Of a stretch of 50,224 nt of DNA, positions 18,326-31,683 are shown one piece after another; position 1 is the stretch's first letter; each line of letters opens with the position of its first letter. Location: positions 1 to 50,224 of the forward strand of contig NW_027018260.1 in assembly GCF_032854445.1 (NCBI RefSeq), read 5' to 3'. The notes below the pieces were generated by a model. It worked only from the letters and a program-made list of their open reading frames with translations, had not been told where the DNA came from and did no database searches. The translations under genes and the position numbers were made by a program. Source of the DNA: Liolophura sinensis (lineage: Eukaryota > Mollusca > Polyplacophora > Chitonida > Chitonidae).

Positions 18326-20772
18326 GATCTGTCCACTTGTGCCAAAACATGTAATATGTCACTGTGTGCTCAGATTTGGCAACAGCCTGATAATATTTGG
18401 TGGGTACATCTGCGATGTGGTTTGCATTGACATGGAACTTGATTGAGCAGTTTTAAAGCTTTTTAATTCTATATTTTCCCCACATATCCATTTTGTCTAA
18501 AAATGGGCTAAAGCGCTCTGTGGTCAAGGGTAGTACAGGAGTATAAACAGACTGGAACAAACACAGACAATGTTTCATTGTTCCTGGTTTTTAAAATGTC
18601 TCTTTTGGGGCTGACATTTGATAAATAATGCAAAATTTGAGTGCTGCGAGTGAAATTGGAGTATGTGGCTGATAGATAGGGTGGTGTGATTAAGGATGGT
18701 CAATAAGGCCTTGCATCACATATAAGGGCCCAGCCTCACACAGGTGGATAAAAACACATCAGCAGATTAATTTACTTGGCTAGAGTAGTAGAGAGGGCCA
18801 GTGTGCATTTAATTTACAAACCAAGTCAGGTTCCTCCCATGTGTGCCACCACACACTAGGTAAATGTGCTTCAAATCATCCTGCAGGTCACAAAACATGA
18901 AAAACAGGCATCTCTGCTGGAACACTGTCTGCTGTTTTGGGCATAGACTTGAAGTGGACAAGGTAAATTTTCCTCTTTAAACTTAAAAATAAACCACTGT
19001 AGGCATGTAGTTTTCATTGCATGTGTATATTCATTCCTCTGACAAGTTACATGTGCACTCACACAGTATGTGTGGCGTTGGAACAAAAATGATCAATTTC
19101 AAGTTTCTAGCATACATGTGAGTGTGATCTGTTGGAATATTGCCCTTGTGAAAATGAGTCTCTGCCCCACCAGGTGTCTGTTTTTCCACCAGAACATAGT
19201 ACGCTGTTCCTGCGACATCTCAAGGAGTTTTTGTTTTAGTATGTGGCCCAGTGTGGCATCCACCTCCCTGGGCAACTGGGATTTTTTTTATGTTTCCAAT
19301 GTCCTCACACACAAGTTAGAAATTAGACAGCTACATATGTCTTTCACATCCTAGTTTAATACCTATTGAGCTTTTGTCTTGGTTTCCCTCTTTAGATCTT
19401 GTCTCCCAAACATGGCGTCAGTGAACTTTGCCTGGTTTATGCATACATTGAACTGGGATCTACCTAGGTGAGTGGGGTCTGCTAGCCGTTCAGCTTCCTC
19501 AAAGGCCTGACCATTCGGATGCAGTATTCGACTCCTTTGGCCGACCTAGAATCCCCGTCATTGGTCCGGTACTACACCATGACACATACCCCTCCGGCCC
19601 CCCCACCCCCCCAACCGGGGAAACGTCACAGGTTTCTCATATATGTACGGACAGTTTGAATGTCCATTCCTCATGCCCACCCAGCAACACCCAGTGTGGA
19701 ACCTGATTACGGATGTAATTTCTCACTGATTATTTGAGGATTTCTGTGTTGTTACAGGTTAAAAAGTATAGCTTTTCCCCTCTTCTTGGGTCCCTTCAAC
19801 ATGTCTTGGGAGGGTTGCCTTGCTGACTGTCTGAATGACCAATGTGCATGTACTGTGTGGCTTTATTTTTGTAAGTGGCAAATTCATATTTCTCCCCTCT
19901 ACTTATCTCTTGTAGATGCCAGTGTCACACTTTGGTATTTGTTATGTGGAAAGTACTAATTTAGTCTGAGGCAAAAACACAGGTGGTGGGATTCTTTTGC
20001 ACTGTGAGTTGAGGTAAGCCAGCCAACCAATGGCAGCCATGGGGGAGACGGGAAAGGGGGGTAGTGTGTGTGTGTGGGGGGGGGGAGTGGGTGATCTTTT
20101 AAAGGGTTTTATCATGTGAATCACTATGTAAAAGGGATACTAGTCTTTTCTTTAGCCCTATCCATGGAAACTGTGCCTATGAGCATTTCTATATCAATTT
20201 GGATGCATACGTTTACTTTGATGGTGATCAAAATGTACTTTTCTGGAATTTTGAAACTCCGCTTTGCTACCCACCTGTATCACTTTAAGTCAAATTTTGC
20301 ACAAAGTTGCTAAAAGGTATGTCCTATATTTGCTAAGTGAATTGTCAGATAAATTACCTGTCTTTTGATATGTATTTTGACACTTTTGGCTTTTAAGTAT
20401 TTTCTTAACACTGCTGTAAACAAGAAAATCTACTTGAAAATCCATAATTTTCTAAATGTTTGTCAATGGAAAATGTAAAATACTTTGTCATTGGAATTTT
20501 TTCATTTTTCTTGCAGATATACATACCAGCTTTCCAAAACATTTGACCTGGTTAAGATATTTTCAACGGTATGTGCACTACAGAGCTTTGAACTTGGTGC
20601 TTGAGGACGGACAAACAGACACATTTCCAAGATAGGGGTACCCCAAGTTAAATTCCTCCTACTGAAAAGTTTTTGCATGTATCAAGCTGTAACTTTATGT
20701 GTGAGGTTTAGAGGTAGTAAGCATTATGTGGTGCAAAAATGATTGATTTTAAAAAAAGTTGGCTGGTGTGAT
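17871..20772 (+). repeat. Unit 8 (long form)
   Basis: A 2,902-bp long unit with the element at 17871-18325. Markers: CAGGTG, AAGG, GTATGT, 'ggcaaaaacac' as in unit 1. TATA 18721; candidate ATG 19412. Confidence 0.95.
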
Positions 20773-21227
20773 AGGACACAGACCCCCATTACAACTTGCG
20801 TTTTTCAGTAGGGACGATTGTAGTTCTGTGTATTTTAGGGTGTAAAGTCTTTTTTTGCTGCCAGCCTGCCGTTTTTAGTGTACAAGTGCATGCTTGGTAT
20901 GAAAATGATGGAAATTGTCTAAGCTTTGGGCAGGTATGAGTTTTAATGGTGAAAGTTTGAAATTCTGGGCGAGAGGACACAAGGAGACAGGTGGTGACGA
21001 GGCTGCGAGTGACGTCCCCTTGGCGTTGCTAGGCACCCCTCCCAGCTGCCGGCATGTAAAGGTCCAGATTTTTCCAGTCAACCTATGTCAAGATTTTTAC
21101 AGCTTCTTTCTCTCAGGCTGGGCCAGGTATGCACCAAAGCTTATTGGCCTCGGAATGTTTGGGACTGAGCTACAGCGCTAAACGTTAACATTGTCGCTTA
21201 TGGAAAACTAATGGGGGTCTGTGGCCT
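20773..21227. mobile_element. 455-bp TIR element in unit 9
   Basis: Complete copy with both ends and flanking GAT. One g-to-a change near 21168 is shared with unit 12. CRE-like site from 21010; X-box-like site 21025-21036. Confidence 0.75.
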
Positions 21228-23676
21228 GATCTGTCCACTTGTGCCAAAACATGTAATATGTCACTGTGTGCTCAGATTTGGCAACAGCCTGATAATATTT
21301 GGTGGGTACATCTGCGATGTGGTTTGCATTGACATGGAACTTGATTGAGCAGTTTTAAAGCTTTTTAATTCTATATTTTCCCCACATATCCATTTTGTCT
21401 AAAAATGGGCTAAAGCGCTCTGTGGTCAAGGGTAGTACAGGAGTATAAACAGACTGGAACAAACACAGACAATGTTTCATTGTTCCTGGTTTTTAAAATG
21501 TCTCTTTTGGGGCTGACATTTGATAAATAATGCAAAATTTGAGTGCTGCGAGTGAAATTGGAGTATGTGGCTGATAGATAGGGTGGTGTGATTAAGGATG
21601 GTCAATAAGGCCTTGCATCACATATAAGGGCCCAGCCTCACACAGGTGGATAAAAACACATCAGCAGATTAATTTACTTGGCTAGAGTAGTAGAGAGGGC
21701 CAGTGTGCATTTAATTTACAAACCAAGTCAGGTTCCTCCCATGTGTGCCACCACACACTAGGTAAATGTGCTTCAAATCATCCTGCAGGTCACAAAACAT
21801 GAAAAACAGGCATCTCTGCTGGAACACTGTCTGCTGTTTTGGGCATAGACTTGAAGTGGACAAGGTAAATTTTCCTCTTTAAACTTAAAAATAAACCACT
21901 GTAGGCATGTAGTTTTCATTGCATGTGTATATTCATTCCTCTGACAAGTTACATGTGCACTCACACAGTATGTGTGGCGTTGGAACAAAAATGATCAATT
22001 TCAAGTTTCTAGCATACATGTGAGTGTGATCTGTTGGAATATTGCCCTTGTGAAAATGAGTCTCTGCCCCACCAGGTGTCTGTTTTTCCACCAGAACATA
22101 GTACGCTGTTCCTGCGACATCTCAAGGAGTTTTTGTTTTAGTATGTGGCCCAGTGTGGCATCCACCTCCCTGGGCAACTGGGATTTTTTTTATGTTTCCA
22201 ATGTCCTCACACACAAGTTAGAAATTAGACAGCTACATATGTCTTTCACATCCTAGTTTAATACCTATTGAGCTTTTGTCTTGGTTTCCCTCTTTAGATC
22301 TTGTCTCCCAAACATGGCGTCAGTGAACTTTGCCTGGTTTATGCATACATTGAACTGGGATCTACCTAGGTGAGTGGGGTCTGCTAGCCGTTCAGCTTCC
22401 TCAAAGGCCTGACCATTCGGATGCAGTATTCGACTCCTTTGGCCGACCTAGAATCCCCGTCATTGGTCCGGTACTACACCATGACACATACCCCTCCGGC
22501 CCCCCCACCCCCCCAACCGGGGAAACGTCACAGGTTTCTCATATATGTACGGACAGTTTGAATGTCCATTCCTCATGCCCACCCAGCAACACCCAGTGTG
22601 GAACCTGATTACGGATGTAATTTCTCACTGATTATTTGAGGATTTCTGTGTTGTTACAGGTTAAAAAGTATAGCTTTTCCCCTCTTCTTGGGTCCCTTCA
22701 ACATGTCTTGGGAGGGTTGCCTTGCTGACTGTCTGAATGACCAATGTGCATGTACTGTGTGGCTTTATTTTTGTAAGTGGCAAATTCATATTTCTCCCCT
22801 CTACTTATCTCTTGTAGATGCCAGTGTCACACTTTGGTATTTGTTATGTGGAAAGTACTAATTTAGTCTGAGGCAACAACACAGGTGGTGGGATTCTTTT
22901 GCACTGTGAGTTGAGGTAAGCCAGCCAACCAATGGCAGCCATGGGGGAGACGGGAAAGGGGGGTAGTGTGTGTGTGTAAGGGGGGGGGGAGTGGGTGATC
23001 TTTTAAAGGGTTTTATCATGTGAATCACTATGTAAAAGGGATACTAGTCTTTTCTTTAGCCCTATCCATGGAAACTCTGCCTATGAGCATTTCTATATCA
23101 ATTTGGATGCATACGTTTACTTTGATGGTGATCAAAATGTACTTTTCTGGAATTTTGAAACTCCGCTTTGCTACCCACCTGTATCACTTTAAGTCAAATT
23201 TTGCACAAAGTTGCTAAAAGGTATGTCCTATATTTGCTAAGTGAATTGTCAGATAAATTACCTGTCTTTTGATGTATGTTTTGACACTTTTGGCTTTTAA
23301 GTATTTTCTTAACACTGCTGTAAACAAGAAAATCTACTTGAAAATCCATAATTTTCTAAATGTTTGTCAATGGAAAATGTAAAATACTTTGTCATTGGAA
23401 TTTTTTCATTTTTCTTGCAGATATACATACCAGCTTTCCAAAACATTTGACCTGGTTAAGATATTTTCAACGGTATGTGCACTACAGAGCTTTGAACTTG
23501 GTGCTTGAGGACGGACAAACAGACACATTTCCAAGATAGGGGTACCCCAAGTTAAATTCCTCCTACTGAAAAGTTTTTGCATGTATCAAGCTGTAACTTT
23601 ATGTGTGAGGTTTAGAGGTAGTAAGCATTATGTGGTGCAAAAATGATTGATTTTAAAAAAAGTTGGCTGGTGTGAT
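20773..23676 (+). repeat. Unit 9 (long form)
   Basis: A 2,904-bp long unit, the second of two adjacent long units. The element is at 20773-21227 and carries 'gactgagctac' (shared with unit 12) where other copies have 'gactgggctac'. Markers: CAGGTG, AAGG, GTATGT, CTG at the first exon 5 variant codon. TATA 21623; candidate ATG 22314. Confidence 0.95.
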
Positions 23677-26117
23677 CTGTCCACTTGTGCCAAAACATGT
23701 AATATGTCACTGTGTGCTCAGATTTGGCAACAGCCTGATAATATTTGGTGGGTACATCTGCGATGTGGTTTGCATTGACATGGAACTTGATTGAGCAGTT
23801 TTAAAGCTTTTTAATTCTATATTTTCCCCACATATCCATTTTGTCTAAAAATGGGCTAAAGCGCTCTGTGGTCAAGGGTAGTACAGGAGTATAAACAGAC
23901 TGGAACAAACACAGACAATGTTTCATTGTTCCTGGTTTTTAAAATGTCTCTTTTGGGGCTGACATTTGATAAATAATGCAAAATTTGAGTGCTGCGCGTG
24001 AAATTGGAGTATGTGGCTGATAGATAGGGTGGTGTGATTAAGGATGGTCAATAAGGCCTTGCATCACATATAAGGGCCCAGCCTCACACAGCTGGATAAA
24101 AACACATCAGCAGATTAATTTACTTGGCTAGAGTAGTAGAGAGGGCCAGTGTGCATTTAATTTACAAACCGAGTCAGGTTCCTCCCATGTGTGCCACCAC
24201 ACACTAGGTAAATGTGCTTCAAATCATCCTGCAGGTCACAAAACATGAAAAACAGGCATCTCTGCTGGAACACTGTCTGCTGTTTTGGGCATAGACTTGA
24301 AGTGGACAAGGTAAATTTTCCTCTTTAAACTTAAAAATAAACCACTGTAGGCATGTAGTTTTCATTGCATGTGTATATTCATTCCTCTGACAAGTTACAT
24401 GTGCACTCACACAGTATGTGTGGCGTTGGAACAAAAATGATCAATTTCAAGTTTCTAGCATACATGTGAGTGTGATCTGTTGGAATATTGCCCTTGTGAA
24501 AATGAGTCTCTGCCCCACCAGGTGTCTGTTTTTCCACCAGAACATAGTACGCTGTTCCTGCGACATCTCAAAGGAGTTTTTGTTTTAGTATCTGGCCCAG
24601 TGTGGCATCCACCTCCCTGGGCAGCTGGGATTTTTTTTATGTTTCCAATGTCCTCACACACAAGTTAGAAATTAGACAGCTACATATGTCTTTCACATCC
24701 TAGTTTAATACCTATTGAGCTTTTGTCTTGGTTTCCCTCTTTAGATCTTGTCTCCCAAACATGGCGTCAGTGAACTTTGCCTGGTTTATGCATATATTGA
24801 ACTGGGATCTACCTAGGTGAGTGGGGTCTGCTAGCCGTTCAGCTTCCTCAAAGGCCTGACCATTCGGATGCAGTCTTCCACTCCCTTGGCCGACCTAGAA
24901 TCCCCGTCATTGGTCCGGTACTACACCATGACACATACCCCTCCGGCCCCCCCACCCCCCCAACCGGGGAAACGTCACAGGTTTCTCATATATGTACGGA
25001 CAGTTTGAATGTCCATTCCTCATGCCCACCCAGCAACACCCAGTGTGGAACCTGATTACGGATGTAATTTCTCACTGATTATTTGAGGATTTCTGTGTTG
25101 TTACAGGTTAAAAAGTATAGCTTTTCCCCTCTTCTTGGGTCCCTTCAACATGTCTTGGGAGGGTTGCCTTGCTGACTGTCTGAATGACCAATGTGCATGT
25201 ACTGTGTGGCTTTATTTTTGTAAGTGGCAAATTCATATTTCTCCCCTCTACTTATCTCTTGTAGATGCCAGTGTCACACTTTGGTGTTTGTTATGTGGAA
25301 AGTACTAATTTAGTCTGAGGCAACAACACAGGTGGTGGGATTCTTTTGCACTGTGAGTTGAGGTAAGCCAGCCAACCAATGGCAGCCATGGGGGAGACGG
25401 GAAAGGGGGGTAGTGTGTGTGTGGGGGGGGAGTGGGTGATCTTTTAAAGGGTTTTATCATGTGAATCACTATGTAAAAGGGATACTAGTCTTTTCTTTAG
25501 CCCTATCCATGGAAACTCTGCCTATGAGCATTTCTATATCAATTTGGATGCATATGTTTACTTTGATGGTGATCAAAATGTACTTTTCTGGAATTTTGAA
25601 ACTCCGCTTTGCTACCCACCTGTATTACTTTAAGTCAAATTTTGCACAAAGTTGCTTAAAGGTATGTCCTATATTTGCTAAGTGAATTGTCAGATAAATT
25701 ACTTGTCTTTTGATATGTATTTTGACACTTTTGGCTTTTAAGTATTTTCTTAACACTGCTGTAAACAAGAAAATCTACTTGAAAATCCATAATTTTCTAA
25801 ATGTTTGTCAATGGAAAATGTAAAATACTTTGTCATTGGAATTTTTTCATTTTTCTTGCAGATATACATACCAGCTTTCCAAAACATTTGACCTGGTTAA
25901 GATATTTTCAACGGTATGTGCACTACAGAGCTTTGAACTTGGTGCTTGAGGACGGACAAACAGACACATTTCCAAGATAGGGGTACCCCAAGTTAAATTC
26001 CTCCTACTGAAAAGTTTTTGCATGTATCAAGCTGTAACTTTATGTGTGAGGTTTAGAGGTAGTAAGCATTATGTGGTGCAAAAATGATTGATTTTAAAAA
26101 AAGTTGGCTGGTGTGAT
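23677..26117 (+). repeat. Unit 10 (short form)
   Basis: A 2,441-bp short unit: CAGCTG, AAAGG, GTATCT and CTG/ATG/TAC in exon 5. At about 25657 'ttgctaaaagg' is 'ttgcttaaagg', which removes the TAA ending the 65-codon frame seen elsewhere and lengthens it to 74 codons; this looks like drift. TATA 24069; candidate ATG 24761. Confidence 0.95.
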
Positions 26118-28557
26118 CTGTCCACTTGTGCCAAAACATGTAATATGTCACTGTGTGCTCAGATTTGGCAACAGCCTGATAATATTTGGTGGGTACATCT
26201 GCGATGTGGTTTGCATTGACATGGAACTTGATTGAGCAGTTTTAAAGCTTTTTAATTCTATATTTTCCCCACATATCCATTTTGTCTAAAAATGGGCTAA
26301 AACGCTCTGTGGTCAAGGGTAGTACAGGAGTATAAACAGACTGGAACAAACACAGACAATGTTTCATTGTTCCTGGTTTTTAAAATGTCTCTTTTGGGGC
26401 TGACATTTGATAAATAATGCAAAATTTGAGTGCTGCGAGTGAAATTGGAGTATGTGGCTGATAGATAGGGTGGTGTGATTAAGGATGGTCAATAAGGCCT
26501 TGCATCACATATAAGGGCCCAGCCTCACACAGCTGGATAAAAACACATCAGCAGATTAATTTACTTGGCTAGAGTAGTAGAGAGGGCCAGTGTGCATTTA
26601 ATTTACAAACCAAGTCAGGTTCCTCCCATGTGTGCCACCACACACTAGGTAAATGTGCTTCAAATCATCCTGCAGGTCACAAAACATGAAAAACAGGCAT
26701 CTCTGCTGAAACACTGTCTGCTGTTTTGGGCATAGACTTGAAGTGGACAAGGTAAATTTTCCTCTTTAAACTTAAAAATAAACCACTGTAGGCATGTAGT
26801 TTTCATTGCATGTGTATATTCATTCCTCTGACAAGTTACATGTGCACTCACACAGTATGTGTGGCGTTGGAACAAAAATGATCAATTTCAAGTTTCTAGC
26901 ATACATGTGAGTGTGATCTGTTGGAATATTGCCCTTGTGAAAATGAGTCTCTGCCCCACCAGGTGTCTGTTTTTCCACCAGAACATAGTACGCTGTTCCT
27001 GCGACATCTCAAAGGAGTTTTTGTTTTAGTATGTGGCCCAGTGTGGCATCCACCTCCCTGGGCAACTGGGATTTTTTTTATGTTTCCAATGTCCTCACAC
27101 ACAAGTTAGAAATTAGACAGCTACATATGTCTTTCACATCCTAGTTTAATACCTATTGAGCTTTTGTCTTGGTTTCCCTCTTTAGATCTTGTCTCCCAAA
27201 CATGGCGTCAGTGAACTTTGCCTGGTTTATGCATATATTGAACTGGGATCTACCTAGGTGAGTGGGGTCTGCTAGCCGTTCAGCTTCCTCAAAGGCCTGA
27301 CCATTCGGATGCAGTCTTCCACTCCCTTGGCCGACCTAGAATCCCCGTCATTGGTCCGGTACTACACCATGACACATACCCCTCCGGCCCCCCCACCCCC
27401 CCAACCGGGGAAACGTCACAGGTTTCTCATATATGTACGGACAGTTTGAATGTCCATTCCTCATGCCCACCCAGCAACACCCAGTGTGGAACCTGATTAC
27501 GGATGTAATTTCTCACTGATTATTTGAGGATTTCTGTGTTGTTACAGGTTAAAAAGTATAGCTTTTCCCCTCTTCTTGGGTCCCTTCAACATGTCTTGGG
27601 AGGGTTGCCTTGCTGACTGTCTGAATGACCAATGTGCATGTACTGTGTGGCTTTATTTTTGTAAGTGGCAAATTCATATTTCTCCCCTCTACTTATCTCT
27701 TGTAGATGCCAGTGTCACACTTTGGTGTTTGTTATGTGGAAAGTACTAAATTAGTCTGAGGCAACAACACAGGTGGTGGGATTCTTTTGCACTGTGAGTT
27801 GAGGTAAGCCAGCCAACCAATGGCAGCCATGGGGGAGACGGGAAAGGGGGGTAGTGTGTGTGTGGGGGGGAGTGGGTGATCTTTTAAAGGGTTTTATCAT
27901 GTGAATCACTATGTAAAAGGGATACTAGTCTTTTCTTTAGCCCTATCCATGGAAACTGTGCCTATGAGCATTTCTATATCAATTTGGATGCATATGTTTA
28001 CTTTGATGGTGATCAAAATGTACTTTTCTGGAATTTTGAAACTCCGCTTTGCTACCCACCTGTATCACTTTAAGTCAAATTTTGCAAAAAGTTGCTAAAA
28101 GGTATGTCCTATATTTTGTAAGTGAATTGTCAGATAAATTACGTGTCTTTTGATGTATATTTTGACACTTTTGGCCTTTAAGTATTTTCTTAACACTGCT
28201 GTAAACAAGAAAATCTACTTGAAAATCCATAATTTTCTAAATGTTTGTCAATGGAAAATGTAAAATACTTTGTCATTGGAATTTTTTCATTTTTCTTGCA
28301 GATATACATACCAGCTTTCCAAAACATTTGACCTGGTTAAGATATTTTCAACGGTATGTGCACTACAGAGCTTTGAACTTGGTGCTTGAGGACGGACAAA
28401 CAGACACATTTCCAAGATAGGGGTACCCCAAGTTAAATTCCTCCTACTGAAAAGTTTTTGCATGTATCAAGCTGTAACTTTATGTGTGAGGTTTAGAGGT
28501 AGTAAGCATTATGTGGTGCAAAAATGATTGATTTTAAAAAAAGTTGGCTGGTGTGAT
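26118..28557 (+). repeat. Unit 11 (short form, exon 1 stop)
   Basis: A 2,440-bp short unit. Its exon 1 frame carries the same TGG-to-TGA stop as unit 6, near 26708. Other markers: CAGCTG, AAAGG, GTATGT, 'ttgcaaaaagttgc' near 28083. TATA 26510; candidate ATG 27202. Confidence 0.95.
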
Positions 28558-29012
28558 AGGACACAGACCCCCATTACAACTTGCGTTTTTCAGTAGGGAC
28601 GATTGTAGTTCTGTGTATTTTAGGGTGTAAAGTCTTTTTTTGCTGCCAGCCTGCCGTGTTTGGTGTACAAGTGCATGCTTGGTATGAAAATGATGGAAGT
28701 TGTCTAAGCTTTGCGCAGGTATTAGTTTTAATGGTGAAAGTTTGAAATTCTGGGCGAGAGGACACAAGGAGACAGGTGGTGATGAGGCTGCGAGTGACGT
28801 CCCCTTGGCGTTGCTAGGCACCCCTCCCAGCTGCCGGCATGTAAAGGTCCAGATTTTTCCAGTCAACCTATGTCAAGATTTTTACAGCTTCTTTCTCTCA
28901 GGCTGGGCCAGGTATGCACCAAAGCTTATTGGCCTCGGAATGTTTGGGACTGAGCTACAGCGCTAAACGTTAACATTGTCGCTTATGGAAAACTAATGGG
29001 GGTCTGTGGCCT
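28558..29012. mobile_element. 455-bp TIR element in unit 12
   Basis: Complete and the most diverged copy: 'gccgtgtttggtg' near 28653, 'ggaagttgtc' near 28695, 'gcgcaggtatta' near 28713, 'gatgaggctg' near 28781. CRE-like site from 28795; X-box-like site 28810-28821. Confidence 0.75.
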
Positions 29013-31461
29013 GATCTGTCCACTTGTGCCAAAACATGTAATATGTCACTGTGTGCTCAGATTTGGCAACAGCCTGATAATATTTGGTGGGTACATCTGC
29101 GATGTGGTTTGCATTGACATGGAACTTGATTGAGCAGTTTTAAAGCTTTTTAATTCTATATTTTCCCCACATATCCATTTTGTCTAAAAATGGGCTAAAG
29201 CGCTCTGTGGTCAAGGGTAGTACAGGAGTATAAACAGACTGGACCAAACACAGACAATGTTTCATTGTTCCTGGTTTTTAAAATGTCTCTTTTGGGGCTG
29301 ACATTTGATAAATAATGCAAAATTTGAGTGCTGCGAGTGAAATTGGAGTATGTGGCTGATAGATAGGGTGGTGTGATTAAGGATGGTCAATAAGGCCTTG
29401 CATCACATATAAGGGCCCAGCCTCACACAGCTGGATAAAAACACATCAGCAGATTAATTTACTTGGCTAGAGTAGTAGAGAGGGCCAGTGTGCATTTAAT
29501 TTACAAACCAAGTCAGGTTCCTCCCATGTGTGCCACCACACACTAGGTAAATGTGCTTCAAATCATCCTGCAGGTCACAAAACATGAAAAACAGGCATCT
29601 CTGCTGGAACACTGTCTGCTGTTTTGGGCATAGACTTGAAGTGGACAAGGTAAATTTTCCTCTTTAAACTTAAAAATAAACCACTGTAGGCATGTAGTTT
29701 TCATTGCATGTGTATATTCATTCCTCTGACAAGTTACATGTGCACTCACACAGTATGTGTGGCGTTGGAACAAAAATGATCAATTTCAAGTTTCTAGCAT
29801 ACATGTGAGTGTGATCTGTTGGAATATTGCCCTTGTGAAAATGAGTCTCTGCCCCACCAGGTGTCTGTTTTTCCACCAGAACATAGTACGCTGTTCCTGC
29901 GACATCTCAAGGAGTTTTTGTTTTGGTATGTGGCCCAGTGTGGCATCCACCTCCCTGGGCAACTGGGATTTTTTTTATGTTTCCAATGTCCTCACACACA
30001 AGTTAGAAATTAGACAGCTACATATGTCTTTCACATCCTAGTTTAATACCTATTGAGCTTTTGTCTTGGTTTCCCTCTTTAGATCTTGTCTCCCAAACAT
30101 GGCGTCAGTGAACTTTGCCTGGTTTATGCATACATTGAACTGGGATCTACCTAGGTGAGTGGGGTCTGCTAGCCGTTCAGCTTCCTCAAAGACCTGACCA
30201 TTCGGATGCAGTATTCGACTCCTTTGGCCGACCTAGAATCCCCGTCATTGGTCCGGTACTACACCATGACACATACCCCTCCGGCCCCCCCACCCCCCCA
30301 ACCGGGGAAACGTCACAGGTTTCTCATATATGTACGGACAGTTTGAATGTCCATTCCTCATGCCCACCCAGCAACACCCAGTGTGGAACCTGATTACGGA
30401 TGTAATTTCTCACTGATTATTTGAGGATTTCTGTGTTGTTACAGGTTAAAAAGTATAGCTTTTCCCCTCTTCTTGGGTCCCTTCAACATGTCTTGGGAGG
30501 GTTGCCTTGCTGACTGTCTGAATGACCAATGTGCATGTACTGTGTGGCTTTATTTTTGTAAGTGGCAAATTCATATTTCTCCCCTCTACTTATCTCTTGT
30601 AGATGCCAGTGTCACACTTTGGTATTTGTTATGTGGAAAGTACTAATTTAGTCTGAGGCAACAACACAGGTGGTGGGATTCTTTTGCACTGTGAGTTGAG
30701 GTAAGCCAGCCAACCAATGGCAGCCATGGGGGAGACGGGAAAGGGGGGTAGTGTGTGTGTGTGTGGGGGGGGGGAGTGGGTGATCTTTTAAAGGGTTTTA
30801 TCATGTGAATCACTATGTAAAAGGGATACTAGTCTTTTCTTTAGCCCTATCCATGGAAACTGTGCCTATGAGCATTTCTATATCAATTTGGATGCATACG
30901 TTTACTTTGATGGTGATCAAAATGTACTTTTCTGGAATTTTGAAACTCCGCTTTGCTACCCACCTGTATCACTTTAAGTCAAATTTTGCACAAAGTTGCT
31001 AAAAGGTATGTCCTATATTTGCTAAGTGAATTGTCAGATAAATTACCTGTCTTTTGATATGTATTTTGACACTTTTGGCTTTTAAGTATTTTCTTAACAC
31101 TGCTGTAAACAAGAAAATCTACTTGAAAATCCATAATTTTCTAAATGTTTGTCAATGGAAAATGTAAAATACTTTGTCATTGGAATTTTTTCATTTTTCT
31201 TGCAGATATACATACCAGCTTTCCAAAACATTTGACCTGGTTAAGATATTTTGAAGGGTATGTGCACTACAGAGCTTTGAACTTGGTGCTTGAGGACGGA
31301 CAAACAGACACATTTCCAAGATAGGAGTACCCCAAGTTAAATTCCTCCTACTGAAAAGTTTTTGCATGTATCAAGCTGTAACTTTATGTGTGAGGTTTAG
31401 AGGTAGTAAGCATTATGTGGTGCAAAAATGATTGATTTTAAAAAAAGTTGGCTGGTGTGAT
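28558..31461 (+). repeat. Unit 12 (long form, mixed markers)
   Basis: A 2,904-bp long unit that carries the short-unit E-box CAGCTG, and so looks recombinant between subfamilies. The base before the exon 2 donor is G (tttgGTATGT), as in units 13 and 18. Private changes cluster at its 3' end ('ttttgaaggg' near 31250, 'ataggagtac' near 31321), just before the abnormal junction in unit 13. TATA 29408; candidate ATG 30099. Confidence 0.94.
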
Positions 31462-31683
31462 AGGACACAGACCCCCATTACAACTTGCGTTTTTCAGTAG
31501 GGACGATTGTAGTTCTGTGTATTTTAGGGTGTAAAGTCTTTTTTTGCTGCCAGCCTGCCGTTTTTAGTGTACAAGTGCATGCTTGGTATGAAAATGATGG
31601 AAATTGTCTAAGCTTTGCGCAGGTATGAGTTTTAATGGTGAAAGTTTGAAATTCTGGGCGAGAGGACACAAGGAGACAGGTGG
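31462..31683. mobile_element. 455-bp TIR element, 3'-truncated at abnormal junction (unit 13)
   Basis: Only the left 222 bp remain, with the left inverted repeat at 31462-31480. The copy stops at 'gacaggtgg' and joins exon-6 sequence of another unit copy with no visible microhomology. The CRE/X-box module and the right end are lost. Confidence 0.8.
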
